Assembly (NCBI GenBank): GCA_000747625.2
Contig: JQDQ01000121.1
Coordinates: forward strand, 1-32,326
Direction of reading: 5' to 3'
Length of the DNA: 32,326 bases
Source of the DNA: Smithella sp. SCADC
GTDB taxonomy: Bacteria > Desulfobacterota > Syntrophia > Syntrophales > Smithellaceae
Under the pieces are notes generated by a model. That model did not search any database. It was not told the origin of the DNA and was given only the letters and a program-made list of their open reading frames with translations. Position numbers and translations under genes: made by a program. This document shows positions 12,462-21,962 of this stretch, in pieces. Each line of letters opens with the position of its first letter. Within the stretch, counting starts at the first letter, position 1.

Positions 12462-13015
12462 GGCGACACATCACAAAGTTGAGAATAAATACATCGTTCA
12501 CATTTCGATCTGTTCGGTGCAAGAACTGCACTCTCAAAATTAAAATTATTCATGTCGTAAATCAGTTTTTCAAACTTTGACTGCATTTGCGCATCATTCT
12601 CAGGAAGAGGAATCGGATAGTTCTTATTATGCACCAAGTCATGTATAACAATTTCATTGACTGTGTAGCCCATTTCTCTCAGCGCATGACACTGCGCATA
12701 AACCTGAAACACATAACCATCATAAATGGTTTTTATCTCGCGTTTCCTTTCAGTAAGTTTACCCGTCGAACAATCGAACACATCAACTTTTCCGCAGATG
12801 TTGTATTTTTCAGAAAATACTTCCATATCCTGCAAAATATTTTTGCGTGTACTGTAACTTTTATCTCCGATAGGTTTGTGAGCCGCTTCACCGGCTATTT
12901 GCGGCTTTTGTTTATATAATTCATAGTTCAGCCCGCCATACAACTGATGGAAATAAATCGAGCGCGGACAAAATATAAAATCGTTCAAGAATGATAAAGT
13001 GATGTATGGTTCCAT
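12455..13015 (-). CDS. cas4: CRISPR-associated exonuclease Cas4 (type V-A)
   Basis: 186 aa, FLNDFIFCPRSIYFHQLYGG...KVDVFDCSTGKLTERKREIKTIYDGYVFQVYAQCHALREMGY...CERCIYSQLCDVSPC; Cas4 Cys cluster and RecB-like core. Confidence 0.94.
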   Translation of the reverse strand: MEPYITLSFLNDFIFCPRSIYFHQLYGGLNYELYKQKPQIAGEAAHKPIGDKSYSTRKNILQDMEVFSEKYNICGKVDVFDCSTGKLTERKREIKTIYDGYVFQVYAQCHALREMGYTVNEIVIHDLVHNKNYPIPLPENDAQMQSKFEKLIYDMNNFNFESAVLAPNRSKCERCIYSQLCDVSPC

Positions 13016-16000
13016 TTATTTGTACTTTTGCAAGTCTTCAAATCCTCTTTTGGCAATATTGAAAGCTGCAACTTTATCGGGGTCGTTTAAACCTTCAAAA
13101 CCTTTAAGGTCATTTCTTGTATCAAACCCACATTGGCATTTACAAAATCCTTCTTGCTTATTTTTATCATAATCTTTGAATCTTCGAAGACACTTTGGAC
13201 AAGTGGTACTTGTTTCTTCTGGGCTTACAAATTTGATAATTCCAAACTGTTGTATGTTTTCATATTTAGGCTGTTTAACATCTTTTAAAGGAAATTTTTC
13301 AAGTTCTCTTAATTTAATAAGTTCGCTAATTGGCGGCACATATCCCTCTTGCTGAAATTTTCGGTACAATGCCCATTCCAAAGGCCGTTCGATGTTGCCC
13401 TCAAATTTATTTCTGTCCGATTCAACTTTGGTTTGTTTTAAATCTTCAATAGAGATAATGCCCCGATATTTTTGATACAAGTAATAAATCACGCCTATCA
13501 TATTGCCTGCCAGTGCCCTTTTTGTCTGATTAATTTGCTCTTCTTCTCTTGCTTCATTTATTTGTTGACTGGCAAAATAGGCAAACAGGTAATTGCTAAT
13601 TTCTTGGTAAGGTTTAATGTATTCAAAATCCAATCTGCTTATATAAATATCCTTATCTTTTCCTTCTATTTCGAAATATAGTTTGTAATCTTTCTCTTTT
13701 AGTTCAGCGTGTGGATTTTCGATTAGTTCCTCATATATTTTTCGTTGGGCATGCAATATCCTCAAATTCAAAAAAGTGATCATGTCGCCATTTAAAATGA
13801 TTTTCCCATTTATCACTTTTGCCGTCGTTAAATCTATCGCGGATACATGTTTTTCTTTAAACAGTTCATTGTACGTTTCATTAAACTTACCATCTCTGAA
13901 TGTTTTTTCATAAAGCTCTTCATTTAAAAAATAGGATAGGTTTTGAATCGCTTTGTACGGTTTTTCGCGTATTACCAATTCACGCTCTTTGTTATAAATG
14001 TATCCATGCTTGAAGAAGTCCAATTTTTTAAGTTCGTAAACTGTAAACAATTGCGGTTCTTTGTCTTTATTCATTAAGGCCAAAGTTGCTAATTCAATTT
14101 CGCCCGCATCAATGCCGTAAAACCACAACTGATTTTTATTGAATTCTTTTTTTAATGTCTGATTAATTTTTTCGTTATACTTAACTATTTCAGTGCCTTT
14201 CTTCTTTGTATCCTCAAAGGCAAAAGTAATTTCATTATTCAAAGCATTGTCTGTAACCGTGGTACAAAGAGTATATTGCTCATGCAAGTATCTATTCCGT
14301 TTTTCCGGCTCATATAACACCGATCTTTCACCATATTTTTCTATTCTTGTTTTTTTTGCTTTTCGCCAGACAATTGCTATTTCAGGATTCAGACGCAAAT
14401 TGTAATTAATCTCCTCATTTTGTTTTGTCCAGAATCGGTTCCAAATCCGTGTGTGTCCTTTCAGGTTCTTTTGTTCTGATCTTTGCAAATCAAGGCTTGT
14501 GATCTTAAATATTTGAGTGTTATAATTTTCCAGTATTTCTTTTTTTAAACTTTCGGAAATGATTTGCTTCTTTGCATAACAGCATTTTTCCAGGGCTATT
14601 TGAAAATCCTGCCTTGTTTCAAATGACTGGATGGCTACTTCATTAAATACACTCTGCGGTAAAGCTAAAGTATTTTTTACAAAGTCCGTTTTTAAAACAG
14701 ACTGATAAAACGATATTAATTTAGGTTCATCAATTTCTTTATCGTCGTTGCTTTTATGAAAACAAAATTCTCCAAATTCTTTTTGGTTATATTGAGGCAA
14801 TTCTTTTTGAATTTCAGGCAAAAAAGTATTGCCGTTTATACCAAAGCACAATTTGCGCAATGCACGGTAAGTCATTGATTCAAAATAATATAATGTCGAA
14901 CTTGAACTTGAACTTGCACCATCATCTTTTGCCCCCCAGACTTTTCTGTAAAGCTCATTTGTTTTCTCTTTCGGTATTAAAATCAAAGAATGTTTTAAAT
15001 TATCTTCCAGCACCAACGCCCAATACTGTAACCTTTGCGAATCAATCCTTTCGTTCTCTATCCCCTTGATTTGGCCTTTTAATTTTCCGCGCTTTCCGGC
15101 TATTTCTTTATACAGCTCGCAGAGTTGGACATATTTCCCAAATGCCTTTTTAAAATATTCGCCTCTGTTTTTTTTTAATTTTGTAATTTCAGTCTGAAGT
15201 TTTTGAGCTTCGGGACTATCTTTTGAAAGCAAACTTTTTGCAGTACTTTTTTGCGTTATCTTGTTGGACAGTTTTAAATATTCATCATATTTATTTGATT
15301 CAGTTTGGAACAGAGGAAACTTACTTTTTAAATCATCAAAGACCAACCCGTTGGAAACAGCTTCTAAAAACTCTGATTTCTTAGTTGATTTACGTTTTTT
15401 GATTTCCGAATAAAATTCGATTAATGGTAATTCTTTTAATGGTAATTCTTTTAAAGGGATTAGGTTTAATTCTCTAAGCAACTGGTCATATTTTTTATTA
15501 CCATACCTTGCGTGTAATTGTTTTTTTAGCGCAACAATCTCAGCTTCAAAATCCTTTTGCTTTTTATTGATGGTATAATAGTTGAAGCTTGCTTTGGCTA
15601 TCGCGATGCCCGAAGATTGAGAGGGCAAATAATTTTGCTCGCATATTTTCAACACTGCTTCGAATTCACTTAGCAACGCTGTTAGTTTACTTTTCGTATC
15701 CTCGCTGTTTTTATCATTACTATTATCAACAAAACCTTTTATGAATGGCAACTGATGTTTGATTCCAAGTTTTCTGATTGAAAGAGCAATTTCCGCATCC
15801 CTTGTTTTAGACTCTTCCGGTTTATTGCAATCCGCATTTACTCTTTCAATAGTGCTTTCCCATTCTTTTAAAAAAGCCTCAAACACATGAGACAAATAAA
15901 CAACATCGCTGATTTTGATTTTCTTTTCCGTATTGTCTTTCTTCCAATTGTAAAACAAATCTTTTGTAAACAAACGCAACCATCTAAAATGAACAGTGAC

Positions 16001-16210
16001 ATTTGATTTCAGCTTATGATTATCACTGTATCGGATGTATTCATTCAATAGTTTCGGTAATTCCTGACCCCTTTGAACTAATCTTAAAAGATTGTTTTTC
16101 TTCTCTGCGTTTGTAGAATTTTGCAGAACAGCAACCTGACGGCTTATGTCTTGAATTTTATCAGGCAGCAATTTGAAACGAATGGTTTTAGTAATTTTGT
16201 ATTTTTCCAT
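13016..16210 (-). CDS. Second type V effector, Cas12a2 / V-A'-like: RuvC nuclease with zinc ribbon
   Basis: 1064 aa. Cas12a-like start YKITKTIRFKLLPD; RuvC-I WFYGIDAGEIELATL; RuvC-II RGIISIEDL; zinc ribbon CPKC...CKCQCGF; RuvC-III NDPDKVAAFNIAKRG. Six bp downstream of cas12a and abutting cas4. Confidence 0.85.
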   Translation of the reverse strand: MEKYKITKTIRFKLLPDKIQDISRQVAVLQNSTNAEKKNNLLRLVQRGQELPKLLNEYIRYSDNHKLKSNVTVHFRWLRLFTKDLFYNWKKDNTEKKIKISDVVYLSHVFEAFLKEWESTIERVNADCNKPEESKTRDAEIALSIRKLGIKHQLPFIKGFVDNSNDKNSEDTKSKLTALLSEFEAVLKICEQNYLPSQSSGIAIAKASFNYYTINKKQKDFEAEIVALKKQLHARYGNKKYDQLLRELNLIPLKELPLKELPLIEFYSEIKKRKSTKKSEFLEAVSNGLVFDDLKSKFPLFQTESNKYDEYLKLSNKITQKSTAKSLLSKDSPEAQKLQTEITKLKKNRGEYFKKAFGKYVQLCELYKEIAGKRGKLKGQIKGIENERIDSQRLQYWALVLEDNLKHSLILIPKEKTNELYRKVWGAKDDGASSSSSSTLYYFESMTYRALRKLCFGINGNTFLPEIQKELPQYNQKEFGEFCFHKSNDDKEIDEPKLISFYQSVLKTDFVKNTLALPQSVFNEVAIQSFETRQDFQIALEKCCYAKKQIISESLKKEILENYNTQIFKITSLDLQRSEQKNLKGHTRIWNRFWTKQNEEINYNLRLNPEIAIVWRKAKKTRIEKYGERSVLYEPEKRNRYLHEQYTLCTTVTDNALNNEITFAFEDTKKKGTEIVKYNEKINQTLKKEFNKNQLWFYGIDAGEIELATLALMNKDKEPQLFTVYELKKLDFFKHGYIYNKERELVIREKPYKAIQNLSYFLNEELYEKTFRDGKFNETYNELFKEKHVSAIDLTTAKVINGKIILNGDMITFLNLRILHAQRKIYEELIENPHAELKEKDYKLYFEIEGKDKDIYISRLDFEYIKPYQEISNYLFAYFASQQINEAREEEQINQTKRALAGNMIGVIYYLYQKYRGIISIEDLKQTKVESDRNKFEGNIERPLEWALYRKFQQEGYVPPISELIKLRELEKFPLKDVKQPKYENIQQFGIIKFVSPEETSTTCPKCLRRFKDYDKNKQEGFCKCQCGFDTRNDLKGFEGLNDPDKVAAFNIAKRGFEDLQKYK

Positions 16211-16216
16211 AATAAT

Positions 16217-19200
16217 TTATCCTTTCAGTGTTTGCATAAATTCAAGCCATTCTTTGTTGCTTATGGCTAACTTTACTTTTTTCAGGTCGTCCGTCTTACT
16301 GATCTGTTCCAGACACCATAAACCTTTAAGAGCGATATGATAAGCGCCGTTGGCGTCGGCATTCTTGGGCATATCGTCACCTGCTTTCCTTGAATCAAAG
16401 AATTTTCCCATACTGTCTGCAACAGGCGAAAGAATATAATCCTGCTCTGTCTCACCTTTTTCTCCGTTGTTGTGCCTCAATGAAAGTGTGACACTTAAAT
16501 ATTTCATTAATGTCCTGAAGAAATCGGCCAATTCCTGACTTGCTATCTGCTGTTTCAAATCCTTGCCGCTTTTATAGTCCACCTTTCCGTCAAACAGGGA
16601 TTTCAGTTCTGCTGTGATATCGTATTTTTCCTGACTGCCCCTGTTGTTGTTTAACGCCCTGTTCCAGGCGTACCTGTCCTCATTGGTGGTGCAAACTGTC
16701 CATTTCGTCCTTCCACCATCTGCCTTTCCGGTGAAGTTTTTAAAATCAAAAGCAAATTCAAAATAATCTGCCTTGCTGTTGAGACGGATGGAATCAAACT
16801 TCTCAAAGAAGTCCTTTGCCTGTTTCAGGTTCTCATATCTAGGTTTCAGGAAATCAATGAAACCTGTGGCAGGGTCAGTCTTGCTTGTGTTCCACGCAGG
16901 CACGTAGAAAATAAATCCGTTCTGCTTCCCCATTTTCTGGAAACTTTCAAACTTGTTCGCTAACTGGAATGCGTTGAGCAGACCGCCAAGTTCATTTGCT
17001 TTTTTATTCTTATCCACAAGGTAATTGAGTTTATCAATCAGCATTTTCTCAAACTTCTGGTAAACCTGCTTCTCCACCTTCTGCCTTCCACGCTTGAAAC
17101 CGAAGTTCAAATCTTCCATCACAATGATGGCGTTGTTTTCAATCATCAAATCGGTCAGTTTGTGGATGACCTGCGACAGATAACCTTCCTTCAGTTCCTT
17201 AATGGTCTCAATTACGCCCCATTCCTGCCTTGCCGTGGCTCTATCACCCTCTTTCTTGTCCAGCAGGTTGTGATAGTCAACTTTCTGCTTTTCATTGGCA
17301 ATGACATTCAAGGTGTCCTGCTTGAGAATCTTACCTTTCTGATTTATCAGGGTGTAGTAAAGTAGATGCCTTTCTCCCCTGTCTATTCCGATGATATTAA
17401 TATCTGGGTTGGCCTTGAGGAACTGGTTGACCCTCTGGTTCATATTGAATATGCCTTCAGCCTTGAAATTCATGGTTATGGGAACGTGGAATTGGAACTT
17501 ATCAATGGTGTAGCGTTTATCCTTGACGATGTCGTAGTTAAATGTACTTGTGGCTTTCGGATTGTCTGGATTCTTGTTAATAATACTTTCATTGGCCTTA
17601 TGAATGGTCGTGTTTTTCTCGGCAATGGATTTCTTGCGGTAGAATACCTCGGCCTCACCATTTAGTTTATAAACCACGTCTTTTAAATTATTCTCATCAA
17701 AGAGCATCTTCCAGTAGAGGGTGTGCAGGTTGGGCTTGCCCTTACTGAAAGGTGAGAAATCCTTGTTGTATATTTGGAAAAGATAGAGTTTCCCTTCATT
17801 GACCAAATCGTCAATGAAGGAATCGGCTATGCTCTGGAAACTTATCTTATAGCCCTGATGTTCCACCTCGTGGTAGAATCCGCTTAAATCAGCATAGGTG
17901 GATGTGGCTGAAAACCTGAAATCAAAGTTTTTCCAGTCCTCGTGTTTGTTGATTGAGTCTTTGAAAAAATCAATTAATTGGTGGCAATGATTCAGGTTGA
18001 AATTATCACCTTTTTTGTGCGTCTCATTCTCGTAGTTTTCCAGCAGTTTGGCTGACGGAGTAAATTCCTGTATCCGTGACTGCGAAAAGAATACCTTCGG
18101 CAGCATTTTATTTGCTCCAGGCAGAAGCTTGTAAACCATTTTCTCGTAGCAGGAATCCTTTTTATCCGCTTTAGGTACGTTTCTGAATATCCTGTTATGC
18201 CTCTTGTCCATAATGCCCAGATAATAAAGGTTCTCTTTCCTCAGTATAATAGCTGTATTGTCTGTTTCTTTATTTAAATCCCATCCACCCAGCAATGTGG
18301 AGTTTTCAAAGTTCAGTTTTATCTTTTCCGTGCTGTATGGTTTCTGTGTGAGGTAGTTACGCACCTTATTGTAGAGTGCGATGGTCTGGGTCAGATGGTC
18401 GTATAGAGGGGTAAACAGACTATAGAATGTTTCGTCTTTCTCTTTATCAGTATCCTTCAGGCTCAGCGGTCTTACAAAATGCATAATGTCCATTATGCTG
18501 TCCATAAATGCCTTTATCTGTTTGACCTGATCTTTATTGCTCCCGAGCTTCTCATTTTCAGGATAAGGGGTGTTCAGCAAATCCTTGACAGCTATATAGC
18601 CTTCATTGACCTTCTGAATTAAATCAGTCTCTTTGTCATCGCAGAACTTCGCAAAGTAATCAACGATGACTTTCCCACTGTTTTTTCCCTTAACTGTTTC
18701 ATTGTCGTACTCATCAATTGCGGTCTGAATTAGGCTGACGTTAAAATCCTGTTTGAGCCATTTCTCTTTCCGCTCTTCGTATTTCTCTGATTTCTCTCTT
18801 GGCTTGATGGGGTAGGTTGTTGCGTAGTAATTATCTAAAGCCCTGTTAATAATGCTCCATTCTCCAAATACTTTCCTGGAAACATCGGTCAATGAAGTGC
18901 CGCTTCTGAAATAAATCTTAGTCAGGTTGAAAGATTCAAGATTGCTTACAGCATTTTTGATTGCATCCAATACATTGGTTGATTTGCCTTCATTGGAAAA
19001 ATGCAGCAATTCATTTACATAGAATTTTTCTATTGCTTCCAGAATTTCAGTATCATTTTTGAATGCCTCCGCAATAAATGACAGGCTCTGCCTGTCGCTC
19101 AAAATCTGCTTGTAGAGTTGCTTGAACTTGGGCTGTCTTTTTTTCTTATCGGTCTGCTTCTGGTTAAAATCAGTATTGATATATTCGTTTAAGCCCTTGA

Positions 19201-19969
19201 TTTTGGTTTTTCCCTCTTCGGGTGTTCTGCCGCCGATTACGGAATTGTATATGTCAATCCCCGATTGTGTAAGTGTCTTATTGAAATAATCCAGTGAAAA
19301 TATTTCTTCCAATGTTGTACCCTTGATAACATCCTTCATATCCTTTAATGTTTGATTAAAAGGGGAAAGAAGCTCGGGTGCTTCTTTTTTCATCTTTTCA
19401 AATATCTTGATGTTATCAATGAACTTGGGCAGATTCTCATGTATAAGCCGGCTCGCAATAGCCGTTCGTTTCTCATCCGCCACATACATGTTTGCCCTGT
19501 TCTGGTGAAACCCAGTGAAATAAGTTGTAAAAGCTTCAAACTCCTTTACGTTTTTTTTGTCTTCCTCACAGGCAAAACTCATCAAATCGTTCTTTATTAA
19601 TTCCTTGGCAAAGAGCGTTTTAAACTTTTCATTGTTTCTAAAAGCATTCGCAATCTGTTTCCTAAGATTTTCTTTTTCTTTATCAAACGCCTTTTTATCT
19701 TTATCGTCTTTTTCCTGCTTTAAATATAAAGTCTTATACTCCTCAAGCCCGTCTAATTTTAAACCGTTCAGTGATTTCTCAATGAAATCTTTATGATATT
19801 CATCAATAATGTTTTTTACTTTCTTATATTTTTCCGCACGATCCTCGTCTTTTTTTAAAAGACCTTTCTGTTCTATAAAATCTTTTGTTTTTCCCTGCGG
19901 GATCAACTCAAAACGCAAAGTCTTACTCACCGGATACTGATTTGTGAAATTTTCAAATAGTGTTTGCAT
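16217..19969 (-). CDS. cas12a: Cas12a (Cpf1), closely resembling the Smithella sp. protein known as SsCas12a/SsCpf1
   Basis: 1250 aa. MQTLFENFTNQYPVSKTLRFELIPQGKT; RuvC-I GIDRGERHLLYYTLI; RuvC-II IVMEDLNFGFKRGRQKVEKQVYQKFE; Nuc region TKWTVCTTNEDRYAWNRALNNNRGSQEKYD; RuvC-III DANGAYHIALKG. Confidence 0.98.
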   Translation of the reverse strand: MQTLFENFTNQYPVSKTLRFELIPQGKTKDFIEQKGLLKKDEDRAEKYKKVKNIIDEYHKDFIEKSLNGLKLDGLEEYKTLYLKQEKDDKDKKAFDKEKENLRKQIANAFRNNEKFKTLFAKELIKNDLMSFACEEDKKNVKEFEAFTTYFTGFHQNRANMYVADEKRTAIASRLIHENLPKFIDNIKIFEKMKKEAPELLSPFNQTLKDMKDVIKGTTLEEIFSLDYFNKTLTQSGIDIYNSVIGGRTPEEGKTKIKGLNEYINTDFNQKQTDKKKRQPKFKQLYKQILSDRQSLSFIAEAFKNDTEILEAIEKFYVNELLHFSNEGKSTNVLDAIKNAVSNLESFNLTKIYFRSGTSLTDVSRKVFGEWSIINRALDNYYATTYPIKPREKSEKYEERKEKWLKQDFNVSLIQTAIDEYDNETVKGKNSGKVIVDYFAKFCDDKETDLIQKVNEGYIAVKDLLNTPYPENEKLGSNKDQVKQIKAFMDSIMDIMHFVRPLSLKDTDKEKDETFYSLFTPLYDHLTQTIALYNKVRNYLTQKPYSTEKIKLNFENSTLLGGWDLNKETDNTAIILRKENLYYLGIMDKRHNRIFRNVPKADKKDSCYEKMVYKLLPGANKMLPKVFFSQSRIQEFTPSAKLLENYENETHKKGDNFNLNHCHQLIDFFKDSINKHEDWKNFDFRFSATSTYADLSGFYHEVEHQGYKISFQSIADSFIDDLVNEGKLYLFQIYNKDFSPFSKGKPNLHTLYWKMLFDENNLKDVVYKLNGEAEVFYRKKSIAEKNTTIHKANESIINKNPDNPKATSTFNYDIVKDKRYTIDKFQFHVPITMNFKAEGIFNMNQRVNQFLKANPDINIIGIDRGERHLLYYTLINQKGKILKQDTLNVIANEKQKVDYHNLLDKKEGDRATARQEWGVIETIKELKEGYLSQVIHKLTDLMIENNAIIVMEDLNFGFKRGRQKVEKQVYQKFEKMLIDKLNYLVDKNKKANELGGLLNAFQLANKFESFQKMGKQNGFIFYVPAWNTSKTDPATGFIDFLKPRYENLKQAKDFFEKFDSIRLNSKADYFEFAFDFKNFTGKADGGRTKWTVCTTNEDRYAWNRALNNNRGSQEKYDITAELKSLFDGKVDYKSGKDLKQQIASQELADFFRTLMKYLSVTLSLRHNNGEKGETEQDYILSPVADSMGKFFDSRKAGDDMPKNADANGAYHIALKGLWCLEQISKTDDLKKVKLAISNKEWLEFMQTLKG

Positions 19970-19993
19970 AATACAAGTCTCCCTTTAAATAAA

Positions 19994-19999
19994 ATTATA
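19994..19999 (-). promoter_or_regulatory. Possible -10 box for the cas12a operon
   Basis: Minus strand TATAAT about 25 nt upstream of the cas12a ATG, with Shine-Dalgarno-like AAAGGGAGAC between. No convincing -35. Confidence 0.3.
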
Positions 20000-20036
20000 C
20001 TGAACTTCTAATCTATTTTTTATTCTAAACTAACTC

Positions 20037-20068
20037 CACCCCCATAGCGTGTCCTACGAAAATATTTA
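20037..20068. repeat. Dispersed repeat copy A (CCACCCCCATAGCGTGTCCTACGAAAATATTT)
   Basis: Matches copies at 21259-21290 and 21732-21760. Confidence 0.8.
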
Positions 20069-20225
20069 TTTGGAACCTGATAATATATTTGAGCGTAGGT
20101 ATTTATACCAAGTAGCCATCAAATATTAACAGGAGCCGCGGGCGTTGGACCCGATGCCGCAAACCTGCGAATGTCGTCGTTCTGCATCTCATGCGATCAT
20201 TGGGAAAAGATTTGACGGCTTGCCA

Positions 20226-20616
20226 CTACTTGATAGTGCCCTGCATTTGTTCCAGCGTCTTTATGAGTTGCGGGATATCCCGTTGACAAATTTTGAAGAT
20301 TACCTCAACATACACTACCGAAATAATCATGCGCCAATATATTGCGTAAGCCAATGACACCTTTCCAGTCAATATCAGGGTATTTCTTTAAAAATGAACC
20401 TTCAGTTTCTTTGTCGATCTTTTTGAAGCTCTCGCCAACAGCAATAAGCAGCATGGCGATGGCATCGAGTTTATCATGATTGATATCGGTTGCCAGAAAA
20501 TCATTTGGCGTTGTGACGCCTACAAAGCGCCTGTTTATGCGCTCAACGGCATCCAGGATCTGTTCCAGTTTTTCCTCGAGGAGCAATTTGTCATACATAG
20601 ACGGCCTCGCGGTCAA
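20226..20616 (-). pseudogene. hepT: HepT-like HEPN toxin (DUF86), frameshifted near the C-terminus
   Basis: HEPN motif RNILAHDY present. The frame stops at DYFGSVC*, while the next frame continues as VEVIFKICQRDIPQLIKTLEQMQGTIK*, a typical HepT tail. Confidence 0.8.
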
Positions 20617-20890
20617 TCCGTGCTTTTAGATATTTGTTCATCATCGCCCGATAACGAATCACATCTACGGGCATTTTGAATTTTTCTTCCAACGCTTCTT
20701 TAATGTGCACCATGTAAAATAAATCAGGCTCATTCATCTCCACAATCACATCCACATCGCTGTCGTCACGAATCTCGTTGCGGGCAAAAGATCCGAAAAT
20801 GCCTATTTTTGTGACTCCATATTGCTTTTTCAGATCAGGCTTAATCCTGCGTAACTCTTGCAGGACGGTTTCCCGATTATTTATATTCAT
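20591..20890 (-). CDS. mntA: MntA-like nucleotidyltransferase antitoxin
   Basis: 99 aa; GIFGSFARNEIRDDSDVDVIVEM nucleotidyltransferase motif; overlaps hepT. Confidence 0.9.
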   Translation of the reverse strand: MNINNRETVLQELRRIKPDLKKQYGVTKIGIFGSFARNEIRDDSDVDVIVEMNEPDLFYMVHIKEALEEKFKMPVDVIRYRAMMNKYLKARIDREAVYV

Positions 20891-21258
20891 ACTCCCGCCT
20901 CAATAACCTTTATTTTGTTATATTATACCATAATTAGCTGAAATTTTAATATCAATTAAATTAATTTTAGCCAGGCTCAGTCTCTGGATTTTTTTTATGA
21001 GGTACAATTTGAGAAATGATGGTCATTTCTTTCCCCTGAATGTCAATTTTTTCAGCCGTTATTTCCGCCCTGTAGTAATCTCTATGATCTTCATTCCCTG
21101 CTTTCTTCTTTTGAAACTATTTTAAAGATGCTGCCTTGAGGCAGATTATTTGTTGAGTGCTGTGTGTGCTTTTACAATACAATTGCATGTCATTACCATA
21201 AAAAAATATTGGCAAGTCACTTTTGATTCGCAAAATTTTATTTTGTCTTACCACCCCT

Positions 21259-21290
21259 CCACCCCCATAGCATGTCCTATGAGAATAATT
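21259..21290. repeat. Dispersed repeat copy B (CCACCCCCATAGCATGTCCTATGAGAATAATT)
   Basis: Contains hairpin CATAG-CATGTC-CTATG; matches copies A and C. Confidence 0.8.
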
Positions 21291-21616
21291 TTTTTGCTGT
21301 TCGTTCATGCCTCCGTCACATCGCTTCACTTTACCACTTCCCACCGCCCTGCCTTTTTGCCACCTTTGCGTTGCAGCACATTCTTAGCTTTCAATTTAAG
21401 GTTTTTCTTTCCCTGAATTTGAGTTCAATTGTTTCGTCTTCCTTAAAACCCATACTCAGTCTCCTTCATGCCAATGAATTATCTTTTGAATCGATTGTGT
21501 TTATTCCTCTTTTGCCGTCATCGGCAGTTATTTCCAAAATTGCTTTTTTCATCAACCATTGTCACCGGCTGTTTTTTACCTTCACCTTTGTGCTTGCTTA
21601 CTATGCATCCACCTCC

Positions 21617-21646
21617 GGCGCTTCGCGCCACCCCCGCCAGCGGGGG
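21617..21646. repeat. Two adjacent REP-like hairpins
   Basis: GGCGCTTCGCGCC (21617-21629) followed by CCCCCGCCAGCGGGGG (21631-21646). Confidence 0.6.
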
Positions 21647-21731
21647 ACATTGCATTCCATCCTCTCTTATGTCTTGCGCCTCGAACCTCGCGTCCCCCAA
21701 AGGTGTATGGTTTTGATTCTACTCTTTCCCG

Positions 21732-21760
21732 ACCCCCATAGCGTGTCCTATGAGAAAATA
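21732..21760. repeat. Dispersed repeat copy C (ACCCCCATAGCGTGTCCTATGAGAAAATA)
   Basis: Contains hairpin CATAG-CGTGTC-CTATG; matches copies A and B. Confidence 0.8.
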
Positions 21761-21962
21761 ACTTATATGTAATCTGTAACGTATATTTGTGAGCATATTT
21801 TTAAATATGTCCATCATAAATTCCGGATTCCCGCCAGAAGCATGCGGGAATGACAGATGGCGATGGATTCCCCGGTCAACCGGTATTCGCCGGTCTGCGC
21901 GCTGGGGAATAACAATTTTGATCTTGATACCTCTGTCAAACAGCATAATTACAAACATATTA

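Noticed and set aside
13016-16210. Second effector as IS605 TnpB or a degraded Cas12a copy
   Set aside because: Too large for TnpB, intact over 1064 codons, embedded in the cas operon, and with a zinc ribbon absent from Cas12a; not a decayed duplicate.
17162-19796. Plus-strand ORFs inside cas12a
   Set aside because: Antisense shadows of cas12a.
20145-20357. 70-aa plus-strand ORF
   Set aside because: Largely the reverse of the frameshifted HepT tail; no domain.
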